This document shows, in pieces, positions 11,662 to 22,660 of a DNA stretch of 64,000 bases. The position numbers and the translations under genes are program-made. Source of the DNA: Aspidiotus rigidus (lineage: Eukaryota; Arthropoda; Insecta; Hemiptera; Diaspididae); the NCBI GenBank assembly GCA_035079385.1, contig JAVHKY010000077.1, forward strand, positions 1,178,001 to 1,242,000. The letters run 5' to 3'. The notes under the pieces were generated by a model that was given only the letters and a program-made list of their open reading frames with translations, searched no databases and had not been told where the DNA came from. Each line of letters begins with the position of its first letter. Within the stretch, counting starts at the first letter, position 1.

Positions 11662-12373
11662 ACTAGTTATTGATTTAGATTTAAGTAGGCTTCAATCACC
11701 ATCGACAAGAGCTAACGAAGTCGAAATAATTTGAGATTTGGGACTTAGTTTATGTGGATGAATACCATAATTCAAACCTTGCCCGAACTTTTCCAAGTCT
11801 TATACAAGTCAGGCGTAGTCGAAAGTCCAATTACTTATCATGGTGTCTTTTCTTCAGACTCGTACACGCCTATATAACGCCTAACATATGGCCTAGCTTA
11901 GCTCGATCTCCCATCTTGCATAAATTATTTTTGAGAACGATGAGGTGTAAATGGAGAATGGACACCAAAAGTTAAAGAAGGACCTCACCCAAAAATACCG
12001 AAACAGGCTAAAAACTTCGTTGAAAGAGAACGATGTACCTGATAGTGAAAGGTCACTTGAGAGATGAAACTAGTAGCACCAAAATCCAAAGAACTTGTAA
12101 AATTCCAAGAGCAAACCGTCTGACGAGGCCACTAGTCAATAGCATCATCCAATTACTATCAAAGGCGTAGCGAGGACTACTTATGCGGGGGGGGGGGGAT
12201 GAATGTATGGAAATGCCGACTAGAATATTATGAGAATACCGACTCATGCTCAGATGTTACCAACCGTTTAGAATGAGAATCGTTTCACCATTTTATTCTT
12301 TCTTTATTCCGATTAATCTTTTTTTTTAGGATTGCGATGTTTCAAACGAAATTGTTTTAAACATATCTCAAAC
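11662..12373. other. No gene recognised
   Basis: AT-rich sequence with a G tract near 12,185-12,198. A GGCGTAGCGAGG motif near 12,169 resembles ends of small elements seen at 25.27 and 38.28 kb. No coding structure was found. Confidence 0.45.
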
Positions 12374-12657
12374 ATTGAAATCAGAGATGGAAAGCGATTC
12401 GATAATGCTATCGCTTTTTGATTTCGCTTCTGACCTTCCGAAATAAAGCTACTGCTTTTCGCTTTTTGCTTTTTTGACTTTTGTTTCGCTTTTCGCTAAA
12501 AACTTTTCGTTTTTCACAATTTTCAGAAACAAACAAGCAAAAAAAAAGGAGCTATTGCAGTTTGCTCTTTTTGCTTTCGCTTTTCGCCTCCAAAAAAGAT
12601 TTCGCTTTTCGCTAAAAACTTATCGCTCTTCAATAACTTTCCATCTCTCATTGAAAT
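12374..12657. mobile_element. hAT-type MITE with 8-bp target-site duplication
   Basis: ATTGAAAT is present at 12,374-12,381 and 12,650-12,657. Between them is a 268-bp element starting CAGAGATGGAAAG and ending CTTTCCATCTCTC, so the ends are inverted repeats of about 12 bases. An 8-bp duplication and a CAG-type terminus are hallmarks of hAT elements. The interior is a degenerate repeat of TTCGCTTTT with no coding capacity, so it must have been moved by a transposase from elsewhere. The last base is C where G would mirror the left end. Confidence 0.82.
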
Positions 12658-13412
12658 TTGAGAAAAAAACGTTTTAAACATGAACGGCACGTCATAAATT
12701 TAAAGTCACGCGTACTCACGCACAAGGAAGCGTGAGTGTCTGGGGAAGAGACCTGGAGAAACCCCGCAGTAAGTGCTAGGTCATTATGTTTAAAACCACA
12801 AAATTTGTATAGAAGTACTGTTTTAAACATGTTTAAAACACTGTTTTAAACTCTGAAGAAAAAATATCAATTTTCAACATGTGTTAAACCAAAAAAACGT
12901 TTTGAACTAAGAAAAAACACGTTGTTTATTCTTTTTAAAAAAAAACTTGATTTTTTGCTACCCTACTTTTTTTTTCTTGTTTTCTTCACTTTTTTTCAAT
13001 TCTTATTCAGACCGGATAGCGCTAGCGTCGCGCTGCATTTTTACCGAGCGGGGAAGAATTGAAAACGGTAGCTTAATTATGCGGCAGTATATGAGGAAAA
13101 AATGGAAAAATCAAAATAACACTTGAATGAAGCAGATTTGGCTTCCGGACATCCCATAAAAGATGTTCATAAATAAAAATTTTACAATCAGGTGAGACGA
13201 CAAAATCTTCGATTCCGCTTCATTCAAGAGCTATTCCAAGTTTTTCATTTTTCTCTCTAGCTCCCGTTTTCAATTTTGGCAAAAATACTATTTTAGGTAA
13301 ACGAACCACGCGCGTAATTAGCTATCGTATAGCGGACGCCCGGCCCGAACTGTTCGCCGACTCCTCCACTTTTTGCCGACTGCGATAACTGGTGGAGGGG
13401 TGAGACACTCCT
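12658..13412. other. No gene; repeated GTTTTAAAC-type palindromes
   Basis: GTTTTAAAC or a close variant recurs at about 12,670, 12,820-12,850 and in variant form near 12,897-12,905. A unique GC-richer stretch lies at 13,010-13,060 and 13,310-13,400. No gene was recognised. Confidence 0.4.
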
Positions 13413-14110
13413 ATGCCTCTGAATTCACCATGTTACAAGATAGCAAATATCGTAGCCCGATTCTTAAGAGAAAACTACCAGTTTACATCCGAACAAGGCA
13501 TCAGAAACAACAGGCAACAAGATGGAAATCCTAAGTATCTACAAACTAGTATCCTTAGATGTGACAAACAAGAATACTACCATACCAAAGAAAGAACCTC
13601 TCACCCTGGCGCGAAACAAAAGATGACATGGAAATCTCGACAGGCTGAAGTAGGACAAAATAGTGGAAGAGACCGAGGGCTAGAATTACAACCAAGTTGT
13701 TTAACAAAGTATAACTTAAGAAAGATAAAACAGGGATTTTTTTGGAATCTTCAGAGTTTGACAAGCAAAGGAAAAAAAGCTCGACTTTTTTTATTTTTAC
13801 CGGATAAAAAGTGAAAAAATGTATTTTTTTGATCTGTGTGAGATTAATATTGAATATATGGTCGTTTTTAGGTATTATAGGTATTACAGGACTGTTAGAC
13901 ACCCTGACTGGCGATTCAATAACAAGTTCTAAAGCCAGGAAGAAAGATTAGCGATGGCATCGTCGTATTACCGATATTGGCGGAGATATTTGTGAGTGGT
14001 ATGGAAACAAGATATTGACCAGCAGCAAGCTCGGCACCTTGATCAAACACTGGGCTAGATACGTAGACGATATCTTAATTGTATGGTTAGGTACTGAACC
14101 TTTCTAGAAA
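13413..14110 (+). pseudogene. Decayed Penelope-like element, family 2, RT fragment with insertion
   Basis: Frames read across shifts give YKIANIVARFL (about 13,433), SLDVTNKNTTIPKKEPLTL (about 13,555) and KHWARYVDDILIVW-like sequence near 14,045-14,090. These match the PLE at 50.5-51.8 kb (TIPKEELLTLL, IKHWARYVDDIMIVW). At about 13,698-13,913 roughly 200 bases unrelated to that copy interrupt the RT; the insert ends with ACACCCTG, a possible hAT-like terminus. Multiple stops and indels make this a dead copy, clearly older than the one at 50.5 kb. Confidence 0.75.
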
Positions 14111-14339
14111 TGAATGCTTGAGCTGTTGAACAACAGGGAAGAGCCGACACAAAATGAGAAACATGGATGTACTCCTCCTACCTCTTACTCACCTCTCATT
14201 CATACCTACGACACCTTGGTACCTAGCTCTCTGACTCAGCTGATACAGATCTGGCACTTAAATTTTGTTCTCATATCGTACCCCCTCCACTGATCTTTCC
14301 ATCGCCCTTACCAAGAACTTGGACTGTACCGGATAAAGT

Positions 14340-14700
14340 TATAGCTAGCAAATTAGGAGTTAGGGTAACTGAATCCAATAAAAAACTAATACACAACCGC
14401 GAGCTGGAAGATATGAAGCCGGTACCTTGGCAATAGTTGATGACACTGTATCGGAAATTTTGGCCCGCCTATTTCGGCTCATTGTTGAGAGTCAGAGAAG
14501 AGGGAGCAAAGAGTCCCTAAGATCTCAAATTTTCTTTTACTGAAAATCTAAGACACAGCAAAAAGTAGAGTCAAAGGAAGAGGGGACCCCTTAGTCACAT
14601 TACTTGATCATGATACTATGTGAATAAAGGCACGATTTTCTCAGCCACCTCTGGCTCGATGTTTCTGTTTCTCGTACAGCAAAAATGTGTCCATTACTTT
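14340..14700 (-). repeat. Inverted PLE leader-like fragment
   Basis: Read on the minus strand, bases about 14,640-14,550 match 1,885-1,985 (ATCGTGCCTTTATTCACATA at the core, then GACTCTACTTTTTGCT). Continuing, 14,449-14,350 matches 312-400. It lies next to the decayed family-2 PLE but in the opposite orientation, so it is probably an independent insertion or rearranged piece. Confidence 0.65.
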
Positions 14701-17249
14701 TAAAATGCGGGTCAAGCAGGAGGTCAGGCTTTCCTTGCTTGAGAAACGGAAAACCAGAATTGCTCAGAATGAGCTAGGAAAATGTACGACCCTCGGATGA
14801 GTGTATGAATCGGGACTGTGGCCAGCTAAACATTCACCTGACGCAGGTTCAACAAGTACCTTCATGAGAAGTTAGGGGAGGTGAGCAAGCAACGTGTCTG
14901 CATATTCAAAAGTGAGACTTGGTAGCTTCATAGCTAGTTCCAAAGAAGCATGGATCCAGATGTCTACACACTCATAAAGAAGGACACGGAATGGAATAGG
15001 CAAATCCAGAGCCAATACCTGTGTACCATTCACAGAAGACACTTTGAAGGAAAAAAACCTAGCATGGAGACTTTCCGACAGTAATTTATTGTAAGTTGTG
15101 TCCGGTGAGTGTGATGCACTGTAATTTGGCGGTTGCCAAGATGAGAGCGTTTTCCGAGGAGATTATATCCGAAAAGGTCGATACAGGACGCAACCAGCAC
15201 CCATTTCACAATGGATCATGAGCGATTGCACGCTGTACGAGCGATTACTTTTGAAATGACCTTAGCGGAGTGCTAAGTCTCCCTTTATCAGTAGACGCAT
15301 CATGCTGAAGAAGAAATGTTGAGAATGAAACTTGTTCGAAAAGGTACGCAGAGTGCTGAGCATCTTGTTTTCAGCAGACGAGCACTCAAGAAAGGATGAT
15401 GTAGCGGACAGTTTGACGATACTTATAGCTCAGAGTCAATTTTACAATCGAGGTTTGAGGCAAGCTATTGATCAAACGGTCAATGAACCAGTGTCACGCG
15501 ACATCCTCACGTTCTTACTCCCATACGCTCTCTCTTTCCTTCTTTACGGAGCCCCAATTCTTGTATACAAGGAAATGATCGGTCCAACGTTGACGACTCG
15601 TCGTCGACTATTTTCTCGATAAATAATTTTCTTAGCATTACTTTAGTACATCGCGTGCGGTGAAAGCTTCACGATTAGTCGACGCGACGATAAATTCCGA
15701 CAGCGGAAGCTGATCTCTGGCATACAGTATCGCGTATACATTTCCAATTATTTACGATTAGATTGAGAACAAAAACAAATTCTTGAGAATAAGCCAAATA
15801 AAAAATTTAGCGACGCAAAAAAAAAAAACGGTAAAAGCGTAAAGTGAAAAAAAAAATATGTTCCCTTACGTCTCACGATAATTGCACATCAGTTATTCTT
15901 CTCCAGGAACCACTTTTTCCTTCTTTATAACGTTTCGAACACAAAGAACTGCTCGAGCAACGAGTCGAAATATTCTAACGATGCATTAGAACGTCGATTA
16001 AAATTTTCGCGAAATATGAAACGTCGATTCGACTGTACACACACATACACGTTTTCAGTTCAGATAAAAAAGGGGAAAGAATGTACAAATAAACAAACGA
16101 ACAGACGAACAAATCTACGGACATTATTTTCTTTCATTTTCAGCGCTAATTGCGAAAGAAATGAAAACACGGCGTCGGATTCACTGAATTTCGTGATAAC
16201 GCGTGAGCGTAAAATAAAACAAGATCGAAGAAACACATCTGCATACGATGATAGAGAAAACACAACAAGCAAGGATTCATCTATACCAACTCTATAGAAG
16301 GGTGAACTACGTTTCCATTTTCCAGAAACGGAGGAGAAGAGGGTAGACGTACATACGAAAATAACCTTGAGGGACCTTGTTTCATTTACAATGAACGAGC
16401 GCATACTAATACGTGCACACATACACAAAAATTATTTTCATTATACTAAAACGTCTGAACGAGAACAGGCGACGTGTTTGGAAAAAGAGAGAGAAAGAGA
16501 ATATTATGCGCTTACCGCGGTCTAACATGAGCGCAATAAATACAGTATCATAGCTCGGCACGCTCGCGACAATTACTGTACGCGCTACGGGAAGCGAGGG
16601 TGCGCTTCAAGGACAGGGGATTGACCTTTAACGTACATCCGTCTGACGGGCTGACGAACACCGCGCTACCACAGCCGGCCTTACACCATCAGCGACTATT
16701 CACGCACGCGACACACAATAATACCGCGCTTTAGGCAAAGGGGCTTCAAGTGGCAATTTCTTCACGGAGTCATCTCCTATTACCCACAGATAGAACGATT
16801 GTTGCCAAATTCCGCGACAATACGTAATCATCCTTTACAGTAACTTCCAATATAACGTTCGTCTATTTTTTCCAGCGCATTCTAGAAATGTGGCGAACAA
16901 ATGGGGTAAATTCTACATATTTTTTAAACGAAATTATTCGCTAAATCTGATTCTAATATTGGCAAGGTGAATTTAGCGCCCCAAGAATGCAAATCCAAGA
17001 TGACGTTCATCACGGCCATAAATAAATTATATCTAGAGTTAGGATTTCCATGATGAATGCACATGTCTTTTTATTTTTGGTGAGTGGCAGGCTAAATCTA
17101 ATTAAAAACTCGCAGTCCATCGGGTGAGCTGCACGGAGTTGCCTTCATTAACCTTGTTAATCGAGGCAAACAGGGTACCTGTTTTATGGGAGTCATTTGT
17201 GAGCAGTATTAGCCTTTGTTCAATTTTTGTCCCTTCTATCATATATAGC
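14701..17249. other. No gene recognised; CpG-bearing unique stretch
   Basis: The frame 15,332-15,622 lacks an ATG start and has no recognised domain. From about 16,480 to 16,740 the sequence is unusually rich in CG dinucleotides compared with its neighbours, without repeats, and could be a promoter or first exon. A motif resembling a splice donor is present on the minus strand near 16,512 (CGCG|GTAAGC). These are hints only. Confidence 0.4.
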
Positions 17250-18965
17250 TTTTTTTTCCCCTTTTTTTTTTTTATTTACAAATTTTAGTCATGAGGGTTG
17301 AGTGAGTTTTACCATTGGTTTCTCCTCACCCCCCTCATGACGAGCTCGTAACATACTATGTTCTGTATCTAGACGACTAAAATACAAAGCAATATTTTAT
17401 CATGGAGAAAAGGTATATTTCTGTTTTTTTTTTTTCATTATTATTATTCATTTGTTTACTTATTAATTGTTAGTATAGCATTTGTATGTTATTTTTATTT
17501 TTATTGAAGTTATTATTATTTCTCTGTAATTTCTTTTTTTGTTTTGAGTATTTGTTTTATATATCTGTTAACTTTACCATGAATTTGTTCATCTTGTAGG
17601 CATTTACCCAACTCTTCAGCTGTAATATTGATCTCCTTTCTTATGTGTTCAAAGTTACTGCATTTTAGGAAGGTATGATCTGGATCATCTTCAAAATTCA
17701 AACATTCCCTACATTTACTGTCTTTTATTATCTTAAATTTTTTTAAATAAGATGCAAAGTTACCGTGCTCTGTCAAGTATTGCGTTTTTAATTTTTTGTT
17801 TTTGAGTCTCAGTTCAATGTTCGGTATCAATTTTGCGGTTCTCCTTCCCGTTTTTTCCTTATCGTATAGATCCTGCCAGGTTTTTATTGTATCTAATTTA
17901 GTTTTCTTGATGTTATCTACCATTTCTGTTTTTGTTATTTTACCTTCTTTATGCCTAATTTTAATCCTTTTTATCTTATTCGTTCGACTTAATTGTAGAT
18001 CAATTGGCGTCACTCCCGCTACTACATGAGAGGCAGTATGTGATACCATTCTATAGGCCGATATTATTCCGATTAATGTTGTTCTTTGAAAGGATTTTAA
18101 TTTTTTGATTTCTGTTTTTCTTAATTTTCCAAAGTAGGCTAGAGATCCGTATTCAATTATCGACCGAAAAAGAGCATTATAAATTATTTCTCTTTTTTTG
18201 TGTGTCCTGTTACCATATAATGCCCGAATTTTATTGTAGTGTTTTTTTAATTTATTTGTAATATATTCTATATGTGCTTTTTAAAGTTTAGGTTTGGATC
18301 TAAAATTATTCCTAAGTATTTCATTTCTAATTGAAATTTAATTTTCTCTAGTCCCATTTTTATTTTGTCCTCCATACTTTTTTGAAAATCTAGTTTCTTG
18401 TGTCTTCTCGATATGATCTTTGGATTTAACGTTAAGCCAAGATATTTTAATTTCTGGTTTGTTTGTTCTATCTTTCTGTTAATAGTTTGATAGTCATTCT
18501 GTTTATCTATTCCAATAATCATTAGCAGATCGTCAGCGTAGCTTAAAAGCTTTAATTTGTTTGTTTCTTTTGCTGTCTTGTGTATTTCAGTCATTGCAAT
18601 GTTAAAAAGAGTTGGGGACAACGCTCGCCCATACTTAGTTCATATTCTAGCTTCAAATTATTGCCCTTATCAAAGAATCCTATTTTCCTATTTCCCAGGT
18701 AGCTTTGTATTATCTGTATTATATGCCTACTTACGTTATTTTTATCCATTATTTCGGCCAAGCTAGACCAGATGACTCGCTTAAACGCTCCCGTGACATC
18801 AAAGCTTATTAAAATTATATGTTAGTGAGTTTTTTTATATTGTTCAAGTGTTTTCATTAGTTCAGTAAGCGCCATTTCTGTCGACCTTCCTTCCCTAAAG
18901 CCGTATTGTTGTGTATGTAAGAATCCTTCCCAGGACTCATCAGAAAATTTCCCAAGTCTTTTTAT
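17250..18965 (-). pseudogene. R1-like LINE fragment: RT, C-terminal zinc knuckle, 3' tail
   Basis: Read on the minus strand, 18,960-18,600 gives QYGFREGRSTEMALTELMK, ISFDVTGAF and SRHIIQIIQSYL; 18,621-18,268 gives SPTLFNIAMTEIHK and LLSYADDLLMI (intact YADD); 18,049-17,516 gives the C-terminal domain with TGRRTAKLIPN, LTEHGNFASYLKKF and a Cys/His cluster CRECLNFEDDPDHTFLKC. Such a knuckle after the RT is typical of R1/TRAS-type LINEs. Several stops and frame shifts break it. About 265 bases of 3' untranslated sequence end in an A-rich tail (a T tract on the plus strand near 17,248-17,275). The endonuclease region is absent, so the copy is 5'-truncated. Confidence 0.82.
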
Positions 18966-19610
18966 GATGTCACAGTCTGAAAGTACGAGTAAATGGCTTC
19001 TTCTCCTCCATAATGCTCTAATATAAGTACACTGTGTGTGTCCTTCCTTTTTATGGAGTCCGAGATCATATTTACCACTATTCTGAGAATACTGTGATTA
19101 AAAAAAAGAGTAAAGAAATGAAATTGATGACATTTACTACGATAGTCAGTATAATTATTAGTAAATTCGAAGAGTTTTTGTGATGGAAAATTCAATTAAA
19201 AAACTGTAAGAAGCCATTGAAAAATTTTCTGGCATAGCCAAATAAATGAAGATCATGTTCCATGTCTTTTATATTTTATCAGTCATCTTGAAATATTTCA
19301 GTCTAGGCTTCTACTAGGTCAAGTGTTCGTGAGATATTATTCGTTTACCCCTTTATCTATCTTGGCGTCGTATAAGTCTTGTATGAGAAATATTTTGAGG
19401 TAATTGTGGGTGTTCTATATTTTGAGGTATCAACTTTCGTATCGCTGTTGTATTGGAATGGTATGAGAAAATTCAAGTCTTCTATGAGAAATATGAGGTA
19501 GCGCGAACTCGCTGTTGTATTGGAATGGTATGAGACAATTCAAGTCTAGGGGACTTGAAAAAATTTCGACTATCCAGCCATATGAGATAGGAAGAGGGAC
19601 TTGGAAAATT
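18966..19610. other. No gene recognised
   Basis: AT-rich sequence; 19,290-19,610 carries short direct repeats (CTTCTATGAGAAATAT, TCGCTGTTGTATTGGAATGG twice near 19,440 and 19,505) and begins to resemble the ~45-bp minisatellite found at 20.35 and 33.1 kb. Confidence 0.45.
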
Positions 19611-19912
19611 TTCTAATTATTAATTATATTAATTATTTAATTATTTATTTATTTAATTATTTAATATTATTTATTTATTTATTTATTTATCTATTTATTT
19701 ATTTATTTATTTATTTATTATTAATTATTATTATAACGCGGGGTGTACTCGCGAATTTCTGAATCACCCGCGGGGTAGAGATTTGCACGGACGCACGGTC
19801 TCTCTTAACGGGGGGGAGGGGGGAGGAGGATTTTCCAGTTATTAATTATATTAATTATTTAATTATTTATTTATTTAATTATTTATTTATTTATTTAATT
19901 ATTTATTTATTT

Positions 19913-19961
<49 letters not shown>

Positions 19962-20010
19962 TTATTAATTATTATTATTACGCGGGGTGTACTCGCGAGT
20001 TTCAAAATCG
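19611..20010. repeat. Duplicated (ATTT)n block with shared GC-rich end
   Basis: Two blocks at about 19,611-19,760 and 19,833-20,005 begin with ATTAATTATATTAATTATTT, run through variable (ATTT)n, and end with CGCGGGGTGTACTCGCGA (19,737 and 19,981). Between them lies a short G-rich spacer. The shared unique ends show that a whole unit was duplicated and that the inner microsatellite then changed length. Confidence 0.75.
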
Positions 20011-20349
20011 GGGTCCGGCGAGAGAAAAGACATGGAACATGTCAATAAGTGGGGCTAGAGAAAATTTTGATGGGCCCCCCTCCCACCGTTTTATGCAGTC
20101 ATTATATCCTAGCTTTATAGTAGTCTTGTACTAGATTTGACCTGTACTAAGTGTCTGAGCTCGTAGCTAATTTTGTACTACGCTTACACTAGGCCTACAT
20201 CAGACTATTCAGGCAAAATAAAGGATCTATCAGGCTTATGCTACATTTGGCAAAAAGAGGCTGTGTAGTTTTATATTATGGTTAACTAAGCCTATAAAAA
20301 CTATTTAGGACGGAGCCTGTGCCTCTTCTCTCAGGAACAACTCGAAGCT
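20011..20349. other. No gene recognised
   Basis: AT-rich sequence with repeated short words around CTTGTACTAG / TACACTAGG. No reading frame or RNA gene was recognised. Confidence 0.45.
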
Positions 20350-20800
20350 AATTCCCTTTCCTTCACGAGAGTTTTAATTTTCCAAGTCTCCAGATGAGAA
20401 GAAGATTCGAGCTCGTAGCATATTGTCCAAACCTCCCCTCTTTTATAATTCAGCATGAATTAATTTTCTTAAGCTCTCTCTAGCTACAGAAGTTCAGAGT
20501 CAGATATGTATTTTCTTTGCAAGTCCCTCTAGTCCACTAGCCCGAGGACCTAAATTTTCACGAGACACATCCTCATCAAAATAATATAGCTCAAGAATCG
20601 AAATTATGTTAAGTTTTCTTCCTCAAATATTCAGTTCGAGGGTCACAATCACTCCTCGTGCCTCTTCCCAAATGTTTAGCTCGAGGATCGAATTTTCTCC
20701 AAGTCCCGCTTCTCATTTACCCATAGACTTACGTAGATCGAGAACGGAACTTGTATCACGTCTTCCACCCTCTCCTCCCTCATCGAATAACAAAATTTAC
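20350..20800 (+). repeat. Degenerate ~45-bp minisatellite
   Basis: Units with the pattern TCCAAGTCCC..CTC....AGCTCGAGGATCGAA recur across the block with uneven spacing; clear cores are at 20,371, 20,627-20,645 and 20,680-20,710. The same unit is found, better preserved and in both orientations, at 33.1-33.8 kb. The open frame at 20,606-20,809 is a by-product. Confidence 0.55.
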
Positions 20801-22036
20801 CCATGTTGAATGATGAAAAGGCTGCGAAAATTTATGAAAATGTACTTTCAAAAAATTGATAGTATAACAGGTTTCTGTTTGGAAAAAATGTACATACCAA
20901 ATTGATTAAGTCTCCATACACTCGAGGTCAGAAAAAATTCTAGACCAATTTAACCGTTATCTAACACACTCCTAAACCTGAAATCATAACTCAACGGGTA
21001 GGCAATCCAAAATTCGTTCCTTTATCGAAGGAGAAGATGACAGATATTTTGATGCGTACTAATTAATTTCATCGATTTTTAGAAGATGAAAAATTTCGAA
21101 TAATTGTAGAAATCATGTTTTAGTCTTGCGAGTACATCCTTAACTAACAAATAGTATTTCAATCACTCGTTCATGTCGATCTACAAACAGCAAGTTATGC
21201 AAAGGTATTTTTTGAGAAAAAAATTATACTTCTTTAAAGTTCACGATTTTCTGTAGAATGTTCGCAGTTTGAGCTCACTGATGTACTTAATATCAATTCG
21301 GTCCAGACGATCAGTTAGAGGCTAGTTTTCATACCTTTTCAGTTTTCATTATTATACAGGTCTCTTATCTACAGCACATGTTTCCTCTCATATACACTCT
21401 CATTCATGTTTACGTAAAATTATCCCATGCATGTCTTTCCTTGTTAAGCTTAGTATACAATGAGTATTTATGGCCAAGAATCGCAGAAAATACGTAAGAG
21501 TTAACAATCGCCAGAGCAGATCAAAAAATCGAAACTCATACAAGGACGATATGAAAAATGATGATCAGGTATTACAGAGTCATAAATAATCGTACGAAAA
21601 TCGAACATATTCTACAAAACCGTAGCTTTAATGAAGACCATGAATCACAATAGGGCATGAAAATTTGTACTCGAATCACCACGAAACATACATTTAGGAT
21701 AAAAGTTAGGAATATTCACAAAAAATACGTATAAGAACGAATCAAAACATATAAAATCATCGTACACCGATAAATTGTACGAAAATAATTTTGTCTACGA
21801 ACTTATTTTTCCTCTATCGATAAAGAAAAACTTAACAGAAACGAAAGAGTACACGAAAAAAAAAAAAAAATACCAATAGTAGATAGGCAAAAAAGAAATT
21901 AAATGTCGCCAAGGAGACGAACAGAATCAGTTCGTAAAATAAAAACCAAACTGAAAAATATTTATAAAAAAATCTCGGTTCCACTAATTAGATATCGATG
22001 AATGATATGGTCTCGATTTGGAAGTCTGTATCTGAT
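20801..22036. other. No gene recognised
   Basis: AT-rich sequence with an A tract near 21,858-21,871. No splice structure, RT motif or element terminus was seen. Confidence 0.45.
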
Positions 22037-22660
22037 CTACTTGCGTACTGTTTCCGATGCGTCACTCTCACTTTCCTCCAATTTTTTATGATCCGATACT
22101 GAAGGATTATCATCGCTCGACCGTTCTCCACTTTCCTCCGAAACAGACTGTCCTGACTCTCCACTATCTTGTTCCTCCGTTGGTTAATATTGACCGGCTG
22201 ACGGCAAATATTCGTTCGAGGAACCACAACCGACTGATTTTGGGACGCGTTTTTTTTTCAGGCGTTTCGCTACAGCCATTTCTTCCTCAAGACATTCCGT
22301 ACCTGCCGCGTCGAGGGCCAACGAGCCCACGTCCGGAAGTGTACCCACTGACTCACCCGACGATAGCTGACTGGGATCTGAAGTTCCAGCTGTGTCACTA
22401 CTAATAGAGCTATCACGATAAATGCAGTCCAACTTTGAGGCTATAGTAGTAAGAATAGGAATAGAACTAACGCTATCAGAGTGACTGCTATTGACGGCAC
22501 TGGAGTCTAACTGTTCTTCTGAGACTAAGGTAGAAGTACTACTTGAGCTGTCGCTGGAGTCGTAGTCTTCCTGTTCACTAATGGGGCTATCGATGGCGTA
22601 GGATTCCGAATATTCTTCTCTGGACGGCTGTTTCGAAATCAATTTATTTATATTTTCCAT
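22037..22660 (-). CDS. Acidic Ser/Asp/Glu-rich protein with an in-frame stop; function unknown
   Basis: From the ATG at 22,660-22,658 the frame runs 158 codons to a TAA at 22,186-22,184, then continues in the same frame for 48 codons to a TAG at 22,039-22,037. Both parts have the same composition: runs such as DSSDSSSSTSTL and SEEQLDSS before the stop, EEQDSGESGQSVSEESGE after it. A basic stretch KRLKKKRVPK (about residues 131-140) could be a nuclear localisation signal. The shared bias on both sides of the stop suggests either a recent nonsense mutation, stop-codon readthrough or a sequence error. No family is recognised; the low complexity makes homology hard to judge. It could be an exon of a larger gene or an element-encoded protein. 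The ATG has GG after it (CATGG context). Confidence 0.5.

Noticed and set aside
15332..15622. 96-codon open frame with a hydrophobic centre, possible membrane protein or exon
   Set aside because: It begins at a TTG without an ATG, has no recognised domain and no convincing splice borders or neighbours.
19620..19975. Regularly spaced repeat considered as a CRISPR array
   Set aside because: It is an (ATTT)n microsatellite without unique spacers, in a eukaryotic genome.
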